Source: Stratiolaelaps scimitus
Lineage: Eukaryota > Arthropoda > Arachnida > Mesostigmata > Laelapidae
Assembly (NCBI GenBank): GCA_019614645.1
Contig: JABWDB010000031.1
Location: 1 to 64,000 of the forward strand
Direction of reading: 5' to 3'
Length of the DNA stretch: 64,000 bases
Shown: positions 47,310 through 60,319 of the stretch, one piece after another
How positions within the stretch are numbered: the stretch's first letter is position 1
Layout: every line of letters starts with the position of its first letter
Translations under genes and position numbers: made by a program
The notes under the pieces: model-generated
What the model was told of the DNA's origin: nothing
The model's database searches: none
The model's input: the letters and a program-made list of their open reading frames with translations, nothing else

Positions 47310-49375
47310 AAAGAGTTTCTAGCTGCATTGAATATTATCTTTGGGTGAATATGTTTGACAACAACGGGATCCAGTCAAGCAGAAGCTAACGGAGTTATAA
47401 GTCCGATGCCAATCGTGATGCGACTGCCCGGAAAGCGACTGCAGCATTGTCTCGAGTGAGGCCGGCTAGTTGTACACGGGTCAGTCACAAAAACTGCCTG
47501 CGAGGTCACTGTCTCAGCAAGAAGTTTCGTGAGATCTGCACCCGATAAGCTAGCTCCTATTCGGAAATTGGCATTAGCTGTGAAAGTGCTGCACACTTTG
47601 ACGATGTTAACAGTGGAAGTTAGTTCATAGGGTTATTATTACCAAGTTATTAACGGATAATCATAGCTTCGGAAATCTATCGTGATCAGGTCTATCCTGT
47701 CATTTCCGGAGCAGAAACTTTAAATTATAATTTTATTTACTCAGCCTTCTTCGACGTTTTTGCTCAGTTGTGAACACAGGACATAGGTAAGAGCGACTAA
47801 ATTAGCCCACCTTACTCGTCGTATGTGCGAACGTGTCCGTCAACGTGTCACATCGGCTAGAATCGAACCGGGCTGTATGCCAGAGATTGGCAGTGACAAT
47901 CTATCATAAGCGTAATGTGCGTGAATGCAACCGTACATAGGTGTATATGAAGCATACACGCACAGACAAAAACGCAAAATGTGGTCGCAATGTTTGGGCC
48001 TACGACTTGCAAACCGTAACAAGAACATGTCATTAAAAAAAAATCAAACTTCCTTCCCATGTTTGTGGTTATTGGCTCCGAGTCTCCTTTTCAATTGGCC
48101 AAAACAACAGAAGTCTAGCGGGCTAATACCAGGAGAATGTGCGCTCTCTGCCAAAACTTCTTTAACACAGCAGATTTGTGGAGATAAGTGTTACCGCGCA
48201 AAAGTCAAACATGCGTATTTCTTTCTTCTTTCTATCAAACACGAAAGCGCAACAGTAAATCAAACACATCCATCGTATGCGATACATTGATATGTAATCA
48301 TACCTATCTCCTATATTATACTTTACCATTGTCCTGCGCTAACTAATTCAATAATTAGTACGGTAAATATTACCTACTAGTTTGCCCCAAAAATCACCAA
48401 CCTTGCTTAACTTGACTACACCCTGTTCACCGAAGCTTAACGCTCACCATTAGCATGATGCCAGCAGGTGGCATCTTGACACTGGCTGATCACAGGCTAC
48501 ATATCTTCCTCTTGGCTTTGTAGCGTATTTGAATACATCGTTGGTACATACACCTCCAAGCTTTAGGTGGAGTCATCCACCGTATATATATATATATAAC
48601 AACTTCCACCTTCCATGGCAAGCAGCATCTGCAGTCACCGCTCTACAGGAATTAAATGACAATTGCTCAATTGCGCCCGAAGCGATGGGCAGAAGTTGTC
48701 TCGAAATTTCTAGGCCTCAGAAAGTTCTCTCGAGATGTGAGTGCGGTCATAGCACTGAACTCGGCAAAACGCGAAGCAAATAGCTTGTGGGCAATCACCA
48801 TGTCAGCGGGGCTGGAGTCAATTTATTTATCCCTCAAGGCCTAACCATGTGTTCTCGAGGGGGCGCGCTTGCTCCAAATAATATGTGACAACAAACGCAG
48901 GCATGTCAACGAAAAACAGAACTGAATCTCGTTTAGCTAGCCTTTTGCCCAGGTTTTAGCTGAATGACAAGCCTGGCTTCATAATCCCGCGGATTATGAT
49001 GATGTCATAGTAGATAAAGAAATACGTCGATTTTAATTATCATTATTATTATTATTCTCATCATGCGTTATTGTTGCGAGCTTTGCTAGAATCTAACCAG
49101 CTGTGTGGCTGTATGTCTACGCGAATGCAATGGATGATGTACACCAACTGTGGATTTAGAACAATGTACCGTAATTCCAGCACAGCTAAGCTGCTGCTGC
49201 GGATTTTTTATATTAGTAGCGAACAGTAGTAGTTCGAAGCACTAGTTCGAACATTCGGCCAGAAACTCAGTATCTAAGCAGGTATACAGATTCGCTTTTT
49301 GTCAGCAACCATTCGCTTTTTGTCCAACCTCAAACGGATACGATCGGACCATCTTCGGGCTACGTGCGAGACGTT
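47310..49375. other. Intergenic between divergent genes
   Basis: About 2.1 kb between the start of the ten-exon gene (minus) and the first secreted-protein gene (plus). It holds a TA run at 48,582-48,598 and an ATT run near 49,041-49,056. No convincing core promoter for either gene was identified. Confidence 0.4.
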
Positions 49376-49379
49376 CATA

Positions 49380-52300
49380 ATGCAATTTACCCGTGCACTG
49401 TGGATAGTTTGTGCGATCAGTGATTGCGTGCATTTGTCAAGGTTAGCGTCGGTCGACGCCACACGATCGACAAGAATAGAGCGAAGCATTCGGAGCAAAT
49501 TCGAGGCTCTGCCTAAGATAATCGGCAGTCGTGCGATGAACTGCGCCTTTCGCGGTTCAAGATTGTACGGTCTTGAGACTGCCATCACGCTGGTACAAAC
49601 CACAAACACAAGTGGTAACAGAGCAGTGGTTTGCAGACGAAAATCAGAGAAAAGCAGCCTTTATAACTGTGATGTCGATATCCGATTCGCCTGGCTACGC
49701 GTCCTCATGACGAATTCCGGTAATATATTAGGCGATAACCAATGTTAACTATGACTTACTATAGAATCACCTTGACACTGATGTCAAAACTGCTTCAAGT
49801 CTATCTATGCGGTCTTGAATTGTGAAGAGAATACATGTTTCAAGATTAGTGCCCCCCCATAATCAGCCAATGTATCTAGCCAAAACACGTAACATCCACG
49901 TGAACACGCTAAACGTACGTTCCACGTTGTGTTTCTTTGTGCAAATGGGGCGCAAGTCCTGAACTCTGGCCCTTAAAACGTGTCTTCGAGGGCAAGGTTT
50001 AGTGCGCTTCCCTTGGGAATTTCGTCGAGATCATTTTTCAGATTGTGCTGTATGTGGTGCTTATACTACAACTCATCGCTATGACGATTGCTAGCATTGT
50101 GTCAATATATCTGAATGTGAAACTGAGAAACCTACCTACCCATAGTACTACCAAAAGGAGAGTTGGAAGGTTGAAGGAGGGAAGTTGAAGAGAGTCTTCT
50201 ATGCAGAGCCTTTCAGACCAACTGAAAACCTGATGCTTTAATTCGGTAACGCCGCTAGTCTAGCTTGCCGTTAATCTATGACGAGTCCGACCCTAGTCGG
50301 CCCCCACATCTAAACGGTGGTGTCCGCTCGAGCGTAACACATTTCTCTCTTCTGGAGAAAATCAACCATGTACATACTACTACCAAAACCGGAATTCGGG
50401 TTATTTCTGTCCCCACGGGCACCGGCTACATAGGGAGTTGTTTCAATCTGATGTTTATGTTTGCTGATAGTTTTGTCCTGGGGTGCGCGGTGATTTTGAA
50501 TTTCGATGATCAGTGAAGATGACGATGATTGTCTTCCCCTTTATCGACGTAGTCCGCTTTTACTCACACACCGAATAATGCCTTCGTCTGTATTTGTGTA
50601 CCCCATTATCGGGGAATTCATAAATGTTCTACACACCATAAACAAACGCAAATGCAATAATTAAACTGCTATACCCGAAGAACCATTGTCCATCTCATTG
50701 TTCAACAGACAAGTCGCTTGTATGTTAATTAAATACACTTTCCTAATGTTGTCTTGGTCAATTGTGTCACTCGCTTTAAAGCGGTATTTCGCATGTTTGT
50801 CATTAAGAGAAAATATCGTGCTTTCGTTGCTGACCAAGCTCGCCTCCGGGCTGTCGACAGGCCTGGTGTGGGGGCGTGGCTCCACGCGCTGCCCTCGTCG
50901 TCCCTTGGTACTGCCCTAGACGATCGCTCCCTCCGCTTCTGTGTGGGCCTTCGCCTCGGGGCCCCTGTAGTTGCGACCCACAGCTGCGAGCGTTGCGGGG
51001 ACCCCGTCGCAACGAATGGCCATCACGGTCTCTCGTGCGAACGCAGCGCCGGTCGCCATCCGCGACACACGATGCTTAATGACACGCTCGTGAGGGCTCT
51101 CCACTCCGCCGGTATTCCTTGCACAAGGGAGCCACAGGGCCTCGACACCTCTGACGGGCGCCGCCCTGACGGCCTCACCCTTATCCCCTTCCATCGAGGC
51201 CAGCACCTTGTTTGGGACGGCACGGTGGTTGACACCCTAGCACCTTCTTATGTCAACCACTGTGCAACCATCCCCGGTTACGCAGTAGCGCGTGCGGAAC
51301 GGGCAAAGCTAAGGAAGTACGCCGCACTCCAAGCAACCCACCTGTTTTCCCCCCTTGCCTTTGAGACCTTGGGCGGGCACGGCCCTCTCACTGCGAACTT
51401 CCTCGAGGGGGTCTACCACAGGTTGATCCGCGCCACCGGGGACAAGCGCGCTGGCTCTTTCCTCCTGCAGCGCCTGTCCCTCGCCGTGCAGAGAGGCAAT
51501 GCCATCGCCTTCCTCGGGACATTGTCGTCCTCACCCCCCCCCCCATAATCCCTAGAAATACCGACCTACTGTATGTTTGAATAAACGTTTAGTTCATCGT
51601 GCTTTTGTTCAAATGATTGAGGAACTGGTGTACCTCTGGGGTAGTACGAAGGCTAGGTACCTCAACAACCCGAGGGTACTGGTTATATTCGAGTGGGAGA
51701 ACTGGATTCCTGCACCCCGGTTACAGCACAACTACAATGAGTTACGTACAGCTGAGGAGGATCAATACAAGAAAGTTGGTAGGACTCGAGAAGAGAGATC
51801 GATTCTCAGCAGAAGACGGTGATTTTAGCAGGTAGAGAAGTTTTGTCATCCACTGTACTGGATCGGTCCGTGTTCATAGACATTGAAATATCTCGGGGGT
51901 GTCCGCGCGTTTGAAATAAATAAAAAAATGTAATTGATGTATATATAATTATAATAATAATATAATATTTTAATAGACTAAGTACAAGGAAATTATCAAA
52001 TGCTTATATCGGTGAACAGATATAAATCTATACGACGGCTGTCACCCTATATCCACAGGAGAAGATATTGCCTCAGTTAACATGAAAACTGAGAAGGAAA
52101 ATTGGGAAGCACTTTTTATATAATCCCTGGATTTATTAAACAAGTTCTGTATTTGAAAAAAGTATCTCAAGAAGCGAAAGACAAACAAGCATTCGATGCC
52201 AAAGCGGACGGGGTGCACAATGTTAACTGCAATCGATACATAGCTTTATACACAAGGTACAAATAGCAGATCTGCTGGCACAGAATGCAAATTGACTGGT

Positions 52301-53623
52301 TCGCGCGGCCTAAGATGAGGAAGGCTTCCGAGGAACTTATAGATCTGTCTGCAATCAGCTCTACTCCTGAGCAAAACCAATAGTTCATCAAAATTGTCGA
52401 ATCCTTATACATAAAGCCCCTAGACGTTTCTGGGTTGACCCTCAGCCAACATATAACGTCCACGGAATTGCTTGTTTCTTTGCTTCGCAAGACGGACTCC
52501 TAAATGCAAATGCATGCATTCGTGTGCGCTTTGTAGCCGGAGGAGACACGTTGCTGTAGTGGTTCGATCCCCACCATTGCAAACATAAAGCGGCTCCCTA
52601 CCCTGTTAATATTCCTTACCTTCTTATCTCATCGATCCAATAGTTGAAGCTAGTGCGCCCGTATTTATAAGTGAACGCGTACCGAATCCCCTGGTACCTC
52701 TCTCCCCGCTGTTATGATTATTATCATATGTTTGAGAATGACTGAACATTACAACTGAAAATCTTAATACAGTTTACACATCATCATATGCCAGCTGTGT
52801 TGAGCTCAAAAATTTAGCGATCCGAAAATCCCGTTTTGCGTCTACCGTGTTGAAACCGTACAAAGCGACAACATTTTATTGGCATAAGCTGTGTATATAG
52901 CTCATGAGAGTTTCAGTCTTGTGGTCTTCCAGAGTCGATATTCAGGGACGCTGGCTAAGCAGCCTAATTTACTGCCTCACCAGTGCATTTGGAATCTCAT
53001 GTTAAATAGTATGATTCCTCTGGTCAAACAGGTCCACTTTGCCCTAACCGGGGATCCTTTGTAGCTAATCAGAGATCGACACGACTGTAACTTCGTTGTT
53101 GAGAGGAGATTTATCCAGCTGGACAGGTTACCATCAATTGTGTGCATCCCAATCGACTCAACAGAACCGATTTAGGGTTAAGGACATTCACTCCAGCTAT
53201 TTGAGCTTAGTAAAGAGAAGACTGGTCACCAGTATATCTATCTCTAGATCGGATCTTTAGAAGCAACTGGTGTAGATTAGATTTTGCTACAAGAACGGAG
53301 ATATGTCAAAGTCTCTCCCCGAGGTAACAAACGTATTGTTTTTTTCAGATGAGGTGTTTTTTGAACCTGTTAACTTCAAGATTCATACAGTGCACGACGG
53401 TATAAGGCTTTACTGGAATACCTTCGACTCAGATATCCTGCGCCGTATCACCCTTTCGAAGTTCAATCCGGAGCCAAGCGAAGCAGGCGTGAGGTTTTCG
53501 TTAATGTCATGTGCGAAGAATGGTCTTTGGTTAATTACCCGCATATTAAATAGTCCCGAAAATATATATATGAATAAGTCGCTGTTGGCAAATACAAAGG
53601 GATGCCCTACATGTCCTACTTAA
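49380..53623 (+). CDS. Small secreted protein, tandem family member A
   Basis: Exons 49,380-49,719 and 53,349-53,623 join in phase 1 (donor GTAATA, acceptor TTTTTTTCAG) to 204 residues. The ATG at 49,380 was chosen because it opens directly into a signal peptide (MQFTRALWIVCAISDCV); an in-frame ATG lies 27 codons upstream. The mature part has ALPKIIG, Cys55, LYGLETAI (62-69), Cys85, NCDVDIRFAWLRVLM with Cys97, then exon 2 beginning DEVFFEPVNFKI and holding SLMSCAKNGL (Cys168). The tail adds two more cysteines (CPTC). The 3.6 kb intron holds an RLE-type LINE, an interspersed repeat and a tRNA-like SINE. Members B and C share the architecture. No known family recognised. Confidence 0.75.
50815..51590 (+). 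mobile_element. RLE-type (R2-like) LINE, 5'-truncated, C-terminus intact
   Basis: The best copy of the family in this window. The open frame continues to 51,548: C-x2-C-x8-H-x4-C knuckle (CERCGDPVATNGHHGLSC), then RRPDGLTLIPF and HLVWDGTVVDT. This fits the PD-x(n)-D core of the restriction-like endonuclease of R2/NeSL/CRE-type LINEs. The reverse transcriptase is missing. A C run (51,533-51,544) and a short 3' UTR with GTTTGAATAAACG follow. It is inserted in the intron of secreted gene A in the same direction. The domain call rests on motif spacing only. Confidence 0.72.
52430..52512 (+). repeat. Interspersed repeat, family copy 3
   Basis: TCAGCCAACATATAACGTCC and CGCAAGACGGACTCCTAAAT match 16,299-16,402 and 16,646-16,754. 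In the intron of gene A. Confidence 0.6.
52525..52590 (+). mobile_element. tRNA-like SINE fragment
   Basis: GTAGCCGGAGGAGACACGTT precedes a B box GGTTCGATCCC (52,561-52,571). The A-box region is weak. Likely a truncated tRNA-derived SINE; not a functional tRNA. Confidence 0.4.
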
Positions 53624-53639
53624 ATAATATGAACTAAAC

Positions 53640-54105
53640 TAAAGGCAACTTCCAATTGTGTATTCATTTGACTACACGGGAATTTTGCTTAGGAAACCCT
53701 ATAGTAAACGCTATTATATATTCAGGAATGGGATTCAGCGTACACGCGCTTCATTATAAACCACAGATCATTATTAGGCGGTGAGTACTCACAAATGAGG
53801 AAAACCTCAGTGATCATTATTTCATTACGTGTGCGCTCTCGGTGGTAATGCCGCAATACCCGGCCCCGGTGCCTCCGAACCCGGTTCGGACTTCGAGACG
53901 GGTTAGAAGAGTTGAACGAAGCCCTACACAGCTGACGCTGAATATTTGTCAGCTGTTCCTGGCGGTACTTCTGACCATCAGCTTTGAACCAAGCTTTGAA
54001 CAGTCTGCCTTGGAAGGTCATCCTTGACACCACGACTAGGAAATGCATGCCGCCCTACCTCGATAGGCCGTATCCGATTGTCTGAAGGATAACTTAGGCA
54101 AATTC
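53640..54105. other. Intergenic, no supportable gene
   Basis: Between gene A and a minus-strand LINE. A 108-codon minus frame (54,048-53,722) is arginine-rich and has no recognisable domain or start context. Confidence 0.35.
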
Positions 54106-54109
54106 AAAT

Positions 54110-54960
54110 TCAAACAAATGTTTATTGACGGAACTGCTATATACATGCTTAAGTTCTCGTAAAAATAATAGTTAAAAGAATTATTGCAACGTATATTTTA
54201 TATATAAAGGGTACACATTTTTTTTTTGTACAATATGTAAACATTGGGTAAGATACAAAACAACTATCCACAAAAATATCTACATCTGATTGATAAAAAA
54301 TTTTTTCACCTCCGCTGCAAACTTTTTTGCCGAGGAGAGTGAACGAATCTCGCGAGGAAGAGAGCCCCAGACTGCCGGCAAGCGATAAGCGAGAGCATGG
54401 CGGCTAGATTCTTTAACGGCAAAAGGTATCACAAACTCAGTTGGTCTGCGGGCCGTTCTTCGCACCACAGTGGTAATTGGGAAAGTAATGTCGTTTGGAA
54501 TACGTCCCTTCGACATCTTAAAGGCAAGAAGAGCTACGTGAATCAAATACATAACGCTCAGCTTAGGCAATTCGTACTTCCCCAGAATGTCGGCGACGGA
54601 GTCGGAGCGACGTCTGCCAAAGATAGCCCGTAGTGCGTCACTCTGAACAACCTCTCCTCTCCGAAGAATCATGCTGTAGCCTCCTCCCCAGATAGAGATC
54701 CCGTAGCACAACAGAGGTACCAATAAAACTTTATAGAGGTGTAACAGGCCATCCACAGGAACCCCACGCTCTCTCAGGCGACGCAAGTTGGCCACCACTG
54801 CGTAGCATTTGGGCATGAAGCTCCCTATGTGGTCCTGCCAGCGCATGTTTTCATGAAGCGTAAGGCCAAGGCACTTCGCAGACGATGACCAGTGCATCGT
54901 TTCACCGGCTACCTGTGTCGGCGACACCTGCACATTTCGTTGAGGCGGGCGAAAGAGAAT
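54110..54960 (-). mobile_element. CR1/L2-like LINE, 3' part of ORF2 and 3' UTR
   Basis: An open frame of 217 codons (54,933-54,280) covers the end of an RT protein: KCLGLTLHENMRWQDHI, LVPLLCYGISIWGG and LPAVWGSLPREIRSLSSAKK, the usual C-terminal thumb and tail of non-LTR reverse transcriptases. The 3' UTR runs to about 54,110 and ends in CAGTTCCGTCAATAAACATT and TTGAATTTGAATT repeats. The catalytic part is missing. The intact frame suggests a recent insertion. Its 3' end is the model for the tails at 21,898, 24,426, 40,240, 59,395 and 61,866. Confidence 0.8.
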
Positions 54961-56400
54961 GAGGTTGCTTGGTAGTCAGAGTGCGGGCGAAAGCAGGCAG
55001 GGAAATCGAGCGATGTGTTAATATAGATCTGCATGTGTGAAGGGAACTGGTCTCGTGATAGGCCTTGAAAAGAGCTAAGGCATTTTGCTGGTAGGTAAAA
55101 AAAGGTAGGATACACCAATATAGCTTTGGCTGGTAATCACATCAAGCTCCATCTTGGGAGCTCCGCTGTGGTTCCGGAGCTCTATGACCACCGAAGGCGA
55201 AAAAGAGGTTAAATTACACCACACTGCGGCTTATCCAGGCCTTCAGGGTGATTAGTACATCAGGCACCCTGATCTGTACCTAATTTCCTGTCGTTTGGGA
55301 CGTCAAGGTGAAATCGATTATTTTATTCCATATGAATGAAAGAAGTTTTCCCACCAAAATAGATGAGGACAGTATGTGCGAGGTAATAATGGTTCTAAAG
55401 AAATCGAGCAATATCGAAGACTAGCAAGTAGAGTGACTGCGATTCATATTAAGCAATGCGCCTTTGGTGAAGTAGGAAATCTCGGTCAACTGCTCCGGTA
55501 AGCCCCCCACAGCGGGTGAAACTTAAGGGGAACTTCTGGGTTTAGTGGTTAGAAAGTCTCGAGAATCTAAAGGGTCCCACTCTACTGTGCAAGTACTAGA
55601 GAAAAGAAGCCCGATCGGTGTTATAGTGCATTTTTTTTATTTATTATTTATTTTTATTTCCATTCCCCTTCACAAAAGAATGAGAGATGCACCAATGACA
55701 ACTAAGTCACTGCCAGACACGCTAGGGATAATCTTTCCTCTGAGCAGGCCAATTCTCGTACCTTGCCAACACTTGTGTTGTAATACGTAAAAATGCCTCA
55801 TGTGACTCGATTGTTGTTGTAAGACAAAACAGATATACAAAATACAACGTCATACATGGAAAGTCCTGATGATAACCTATGATTGAGCATCAATTGGGAC
55901 CAGACTGCCTGAAACTTCGTAAAAAGAGCGATTTCCCATCTCGCGAATGTTCGCATTACGATCTCGCACCAGCAGGGATCTACCGATGATGCAATCAATG
56001 GAAGGCTATTATGAACAATTCAATTCAAAACTCCCTGTCCCTAGGCTTACAAGGCTAACGCAAGGGTAATTCGACAAAGACTTACGAGAAGCTGGGTTAT
56101 CTTTGACAAGTTAAGCTAATCGGGCGGTTTGACTTACAACGGATTTGATAGTTGGCAGGCCAGAATCAAATACCACATTTGAATATTCTAAACAACATCA
56201 GAACACGAACAGCTGTGGCAGGTTTCTAGAATCAAACTAGACAAGTCTAGATGTTTCGGACAACCCTCTATTTCATGTGGTTCACTGAGGTTCCCGTTGT
56301 CTGTTACTCTGAAACGTACCCCATTCATCAGTGCTGTGATGGTTTTTGTGGCCTGCAAGGTTTTGTCCTCAAAGGGCCGTGCCTCTCCATATGCCAGACT
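54960..56400. other. Intergenic upstream of gene B, no supportable gene
   Basis: Only short frames; a low-complexity T/A stretch near 55,630-55,665. Confidence 0.35.
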
Positions 56401-56411
56401 CGCCCTAAAAT

Positions 56412-57785
56412 ATGAAAGCCCGGCAAATGCGTCGCCATACATTGAATGGAAATAAACGATACCCAAGATTCGTTACTCCGGCGTTTGTGATATTTTCCGT
56501 GATTATGGAGCTGTGCAAGCTAAGCCTCGCGATCGATACGACTGACGTTGAAAATAGGTTCCGTGCCAAAGTTGAAACTTTACCTCAGCAAATTCAGGAG
56601 AAACATGGAAGCACATCGCTACAGTGTTCAAACTTCAAAGGTCTTCTAAACACTGGCAAATTGTACGGTCTTGATACTGCCATCATATTGGCAAAGAGTT
56701 CCTCAGCACATGAAAACAAGCCTGTTCAATGCACACGCCATGTTTTCGGGATCTACACGTGTATGGCTGATGTACGGGTTTCTTGGTTGCGCATACATAT
56801 GGACTCTGGCGGCGATGGTAAAGGTGAGCAATCAGCTTTGGCAGTGCAAATGGGATGTACATCAGCATTTCTTGTACACACACCTCGTCTATAGGAATAG
56901 GTATACGTAGAAAATATGAGTGATGACGTTGTACAAGGGAAAATTAACCGAGTTTTCCTATTTAGCCAGTCCACAGAAGACTGTAGATACAGTCTTTGTA
57001 AGCTTAACTTTCTGCCTTCAATAGCGGAGGTAGCATGTTCAAATCCTGTGGTGGGAGGCTTGGAGTTTATAGACTACAATTTTCTGTTGATAGAATCTTG
57101 GGTGAGCGAGTTAGTCTTTATAGACGATAACCTTCGGCGAGGCTAAGTCTCTGCTTCCGATGCCGGAGGTCGTTCGTTTGAATACGACGGGTTTAAACCG
57201 TCAGCAACCGGTGACGGTCGCACCGGTGGATCTAGAATACTCAGGATACTGGTACGACCTGAGGCTGATGGAGGATCTCAATCAATATTGCTCAGTATCT
57301 GTGTTTTACAGGGTGGCGGCGTTACAACTTGAGTTAAACTTACTTTTCTTCGGATGGGCGTATTCTGCTCGCGTTTATAGGGCTTCAACCACGTTAGGCT
57401 CAAATCAAATCAGATAATGCATAATTGTAACGAAATCTTAAAATTAGATATCAGCTTAGAACTACTGTGCTGCGCATCCATTTATTCTACTTCTGTGGCG
57501 CCCAAATAACAGAAACAACCCTTTCTTTCAGGGGAGGTGTTCTTTGAACCTATAAACTACCGCGTATTGGTACGGTACGTCAAGTCGCTGTTCTCTTTGG
57601 ACAACTATGAAGCCCTTGTGGAACAACTTGCATTCGCCAAATTCAGCTGGAAGCCAGATGACAGTAAATTACGAGACAGCCTACTAAAATGCGCGAAAGA
57701 TGGTTTAAGCCAGGTCAAAGAAATATTATCTGAAACTGACCCACCAAAAAGTACAATGTACGCCACGAAGGCGAATCAATCCTAA
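56412..57785 (+). CDS. Small secreted protein, tandem family member B
   Basis: Exon 1 runs from an ATG at 56,412 (another at 56,427) to 56,817 or 56,823; exon 2 is 57,532-57,785. Two in-phase donors lie 6 bases apart (ATG/GTAAAG and AAAG/GTGAGC), so products of 219 or 221 residues are possible. The N-terminus has a basic stretch and a hydrophobic core (FVTPAFVIFSVIM) that fits a signal peptide or anchor. The family pattern follows: TLPQQI, Cys72, LYGLDTAI (84-91), Cys107, YTCMADVRVSWLRI with Cys117, GEVFFEPINYRV, and SLLKCAKDGL. The intron is only about 0.7 kb, with SINE-like sequence. Exon 2 conservation with member A argues strongly that both are genuine. Confidence 0.75.
56985..57190 (+). 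mobile_element. Two tRNA-like SINE fragments in tandem
   Basis: GGTAGCATGTTCAAATCCTG (57,030-57,049) and GGTCGTTCGTTTGAATACGA (57,167-57,186) resemble B boxes, each after a stretch with TAAGCTTAACTTTCTGCCTT or TAAGTCTCTGCTTCCGATGC. Located in the intron of gene B. Confidence 0.35.
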
Positions 57786-59004
57786 ACCTATTGTTTTCCT
57801 GGTACCGGCTTCTTCTCAGTAAATGAAGTGTTTGCTTCGAGACAACGGTAGATCGTTGCCGGAAAAGCGTCAGTACAATAGAACGAGCGTATTCGACGGT
57901 GCGATCGAGTCATTGAACAATTCAAAGCACATAAGAGGTGAAAAATCAGCCTAGAAATGAGCGATCTCGGAGTTCGCAACTGTATACGGCCTCAGGAAAC
58001 TCTTTCAAGATTATTCTTATCTGATTTTTCTGCGACCCTTCTTACTTCTTGTGTAGAACTGCGGATTCTGACGCTCATATCTCACCTTTGACTCGGCAAC
58101 TCTTAAAGCGCATACTTGATTATAAAGAAGTTTATTTTTTCGAGGTGAAGACCATGCGCTTATGCCAATCGATGGAAATCGTTCGCTGGTGAATGTCGTT
58201 TAGTAGGTTCCAAATTTTCGAAAATATAATATTGGAGTCATATCTTGAGAACAATGGCTCCCATTTTTCACCCAACCCCAATCCGCTTAATTTCTCTATC
58301 TGGTGCATTTCGAAGGTTAAGGTAGCCCGCAACAATTACATCACCACTTTTGAGTCCTTGTAGGGCGCGATTTCAAAGGAGTGGGTGAAAACCCCGGGCC
58401 ATATGCTTTCCGCTGCTTCAGTCACCGACTGAACCCCATTGTTAAACGACTTTCAGTCGGCGGAAGGAGGCGGAAGCGATATTGATTGTTGACTATGTCC
58501 ATAACATTAACCATTATGCCATTATGTCAGTCTTGTTGACTCGGAATGTTTTTCGATAGCATTCGCTCAGTACTGATCGACTATTTTCTGTGTATCACTT
58601 TGGTCTACGCACCATATACATGTGTATTGAGAAGGGAGCGCCTGTCTCGAACAATACATATAATAATCATGGAATGTGTTCGTTGTGCATGTGGCTGTCA
58701 ACAGTAGCGCTTTCAATAGTAAGACACTGTCCGTCCCACTTGGACACACATCTTCTTCATCGTGCATCATGTATAATTCATTCTGTTCATACATTAGTTT
58801 AATCGATTTCATAACGCAGTGGTAACCTACATGGTCTATGCAGAGAGATATATTATATTATAGCTTGGGACACTCTTGTTCCAGTTAACCTGCACTTACC
58901 TATTCACCTAAGAAAGATTAGACTAACAGCTTGAAAGCACATCAGGCAACAGAATAGGGTACAGGGAGTCTTGCTCGGATTTTGGAGAACAAATACACTG
59001 GAAA

Positions 59005-59038
59005 GATATATAGATATATATATATATATATATATATC
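59005..59038. repeat. TA microsatellite
   Basis: Near-perfect TA run. Confidence 0.9.
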
Positions 59039-59394
59039 GCCCCGAAAAGTGCTCATCCCCTGTAGATACCTCAGACAACCCATAAGAACTCTGAAATAAT
59101 AAAATATGTTAAAGTATGTTGTTAAAACGGTGTATTTTTTTGCTTAATTGCTCTCTTTAATAACAATCGATAGTTATGAGAAAAATGATGAAGTGAAGAA
59201 GTTCGTTAGTAATATGAACGATTAGGAATGATTTGTATATCATTGTGGTTAGCAATTATGTTCGCATTCTGCTTGTGTATATATTCTCTCAGCCTGCTGT
59301 ATTCAATGTTGGCCCTGTACTGGTAAACCTGCTAATTGTCTAAATTTATGCAGCTTCCGGATGACAATCACCTTTTATATATTTTTATACATAT

Positions 59395-59455
59395 GAGAAC
59401 TCAAGCATTGTGACAATTGCAGTCATATCAATAAATCAATGTATGAATGAGTGAA
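59395..59455 (+). repeat. 5'-truncated LINE/SINE 3' tail
   Basis: GAGAACTCAAGCATTGTGAC, CAATTGCAGTCATATCAATA and a short ATGAATGAGTGAA tail match the shared 3' end family. Confidence 0.5.
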
Positions 59456-59585
59456 CGAAATTAATGATATATACAATTGTGTAACATGTTATGTCCATAT
59501 AGTAGTCATAACGAAATGTTGTCTTGAATAAGATCACATGTTCCAAGCTTTTCTCTGATTTAGGTCAACGCCTCATTATAATACA

Positions 59586-60310
59586 TTAGGTGGGAAAGGA
59601 AGTAATTTCCAAAATTTCATCAGAAGGATATTTCCACAAAATGAAGGAGTGAGCCAACGATTTTATTAATACAAAAAGTAATCGCCATTGCTAGCTACGA
59701 CCTTCGTCCATCTTTCTATCAAATGTCTGATGCCCTGAACCCAGAATTCTGGCCGGCGTGTCTTACAGAAGGTCGTCACATGGATTTTCGCTTCCCCTTC
59801 TGTTTTGAATTTTATATTACCTAGATAGAGTTCGTAGAGCTCTGAACAAGTGGATATTCTGAAGGTACCATGTCTGAACAGTGCGGAGGATAAAAGTTCT
59901 CAGCTAAGTCTCGCCATTCTTTGTCGACTGGACAAACTGACTGGGACTTTTCGTGGGCGCAGCACATTCCCGCATGAGACCTATTTTTCATCAATTCGAT
60001 CTAAGAGCGGACAATATTTGTGCCTGATGAGTGAAGAAAGGCGCTTAGTAACGCTCACTCAGTTGGTGAGGACCCCATTAATTCAATTTAGACACGAAAC
60101 CTAATTCATGCAGGTGATTGATAATGGTTCGTGTGAGAAACGCCAAAATGTGCGCTCAATTCCCGCGTAGTAACTGTGGGCTCCTGTTTCACCACTTTTT
60201 GTCGGTTCTTCCAGAAGATCAACTCTTAGGAGACGCTCCGGCGAAAGCGCGAACTTTTGAAAACATCCATCGAACTTCTGCAGTTACTTTCTTTCTCACC
60301 AAATAACATG
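59586..60310 (-). mobile_element. Decayed mariner-like transposase
   Basis: On the minus strand the end of the gene reads GIRHLIERWTKVVASNGDYF, close to the standard mariner C-terminus, preceded by pieces resembling NIHLFRALRTL. Frameshifts are frequent. TTAGGTGGGAAAGGAAGTAA at 59,586 resembles a mariner terminal repeat; I found no matching right end. Confidence 0.6.
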
Positions 60311-60319
60311 CTATTCAAG

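Larger units (their letters stand above)
57800..59580. other. Intergenic, no supportable gene
   Basis: AT-rich with short frames. A TA microsatellite lies at 59,005-59,038 and a LINE-type tail at 59,395-59,450. Confidence 0.4.
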
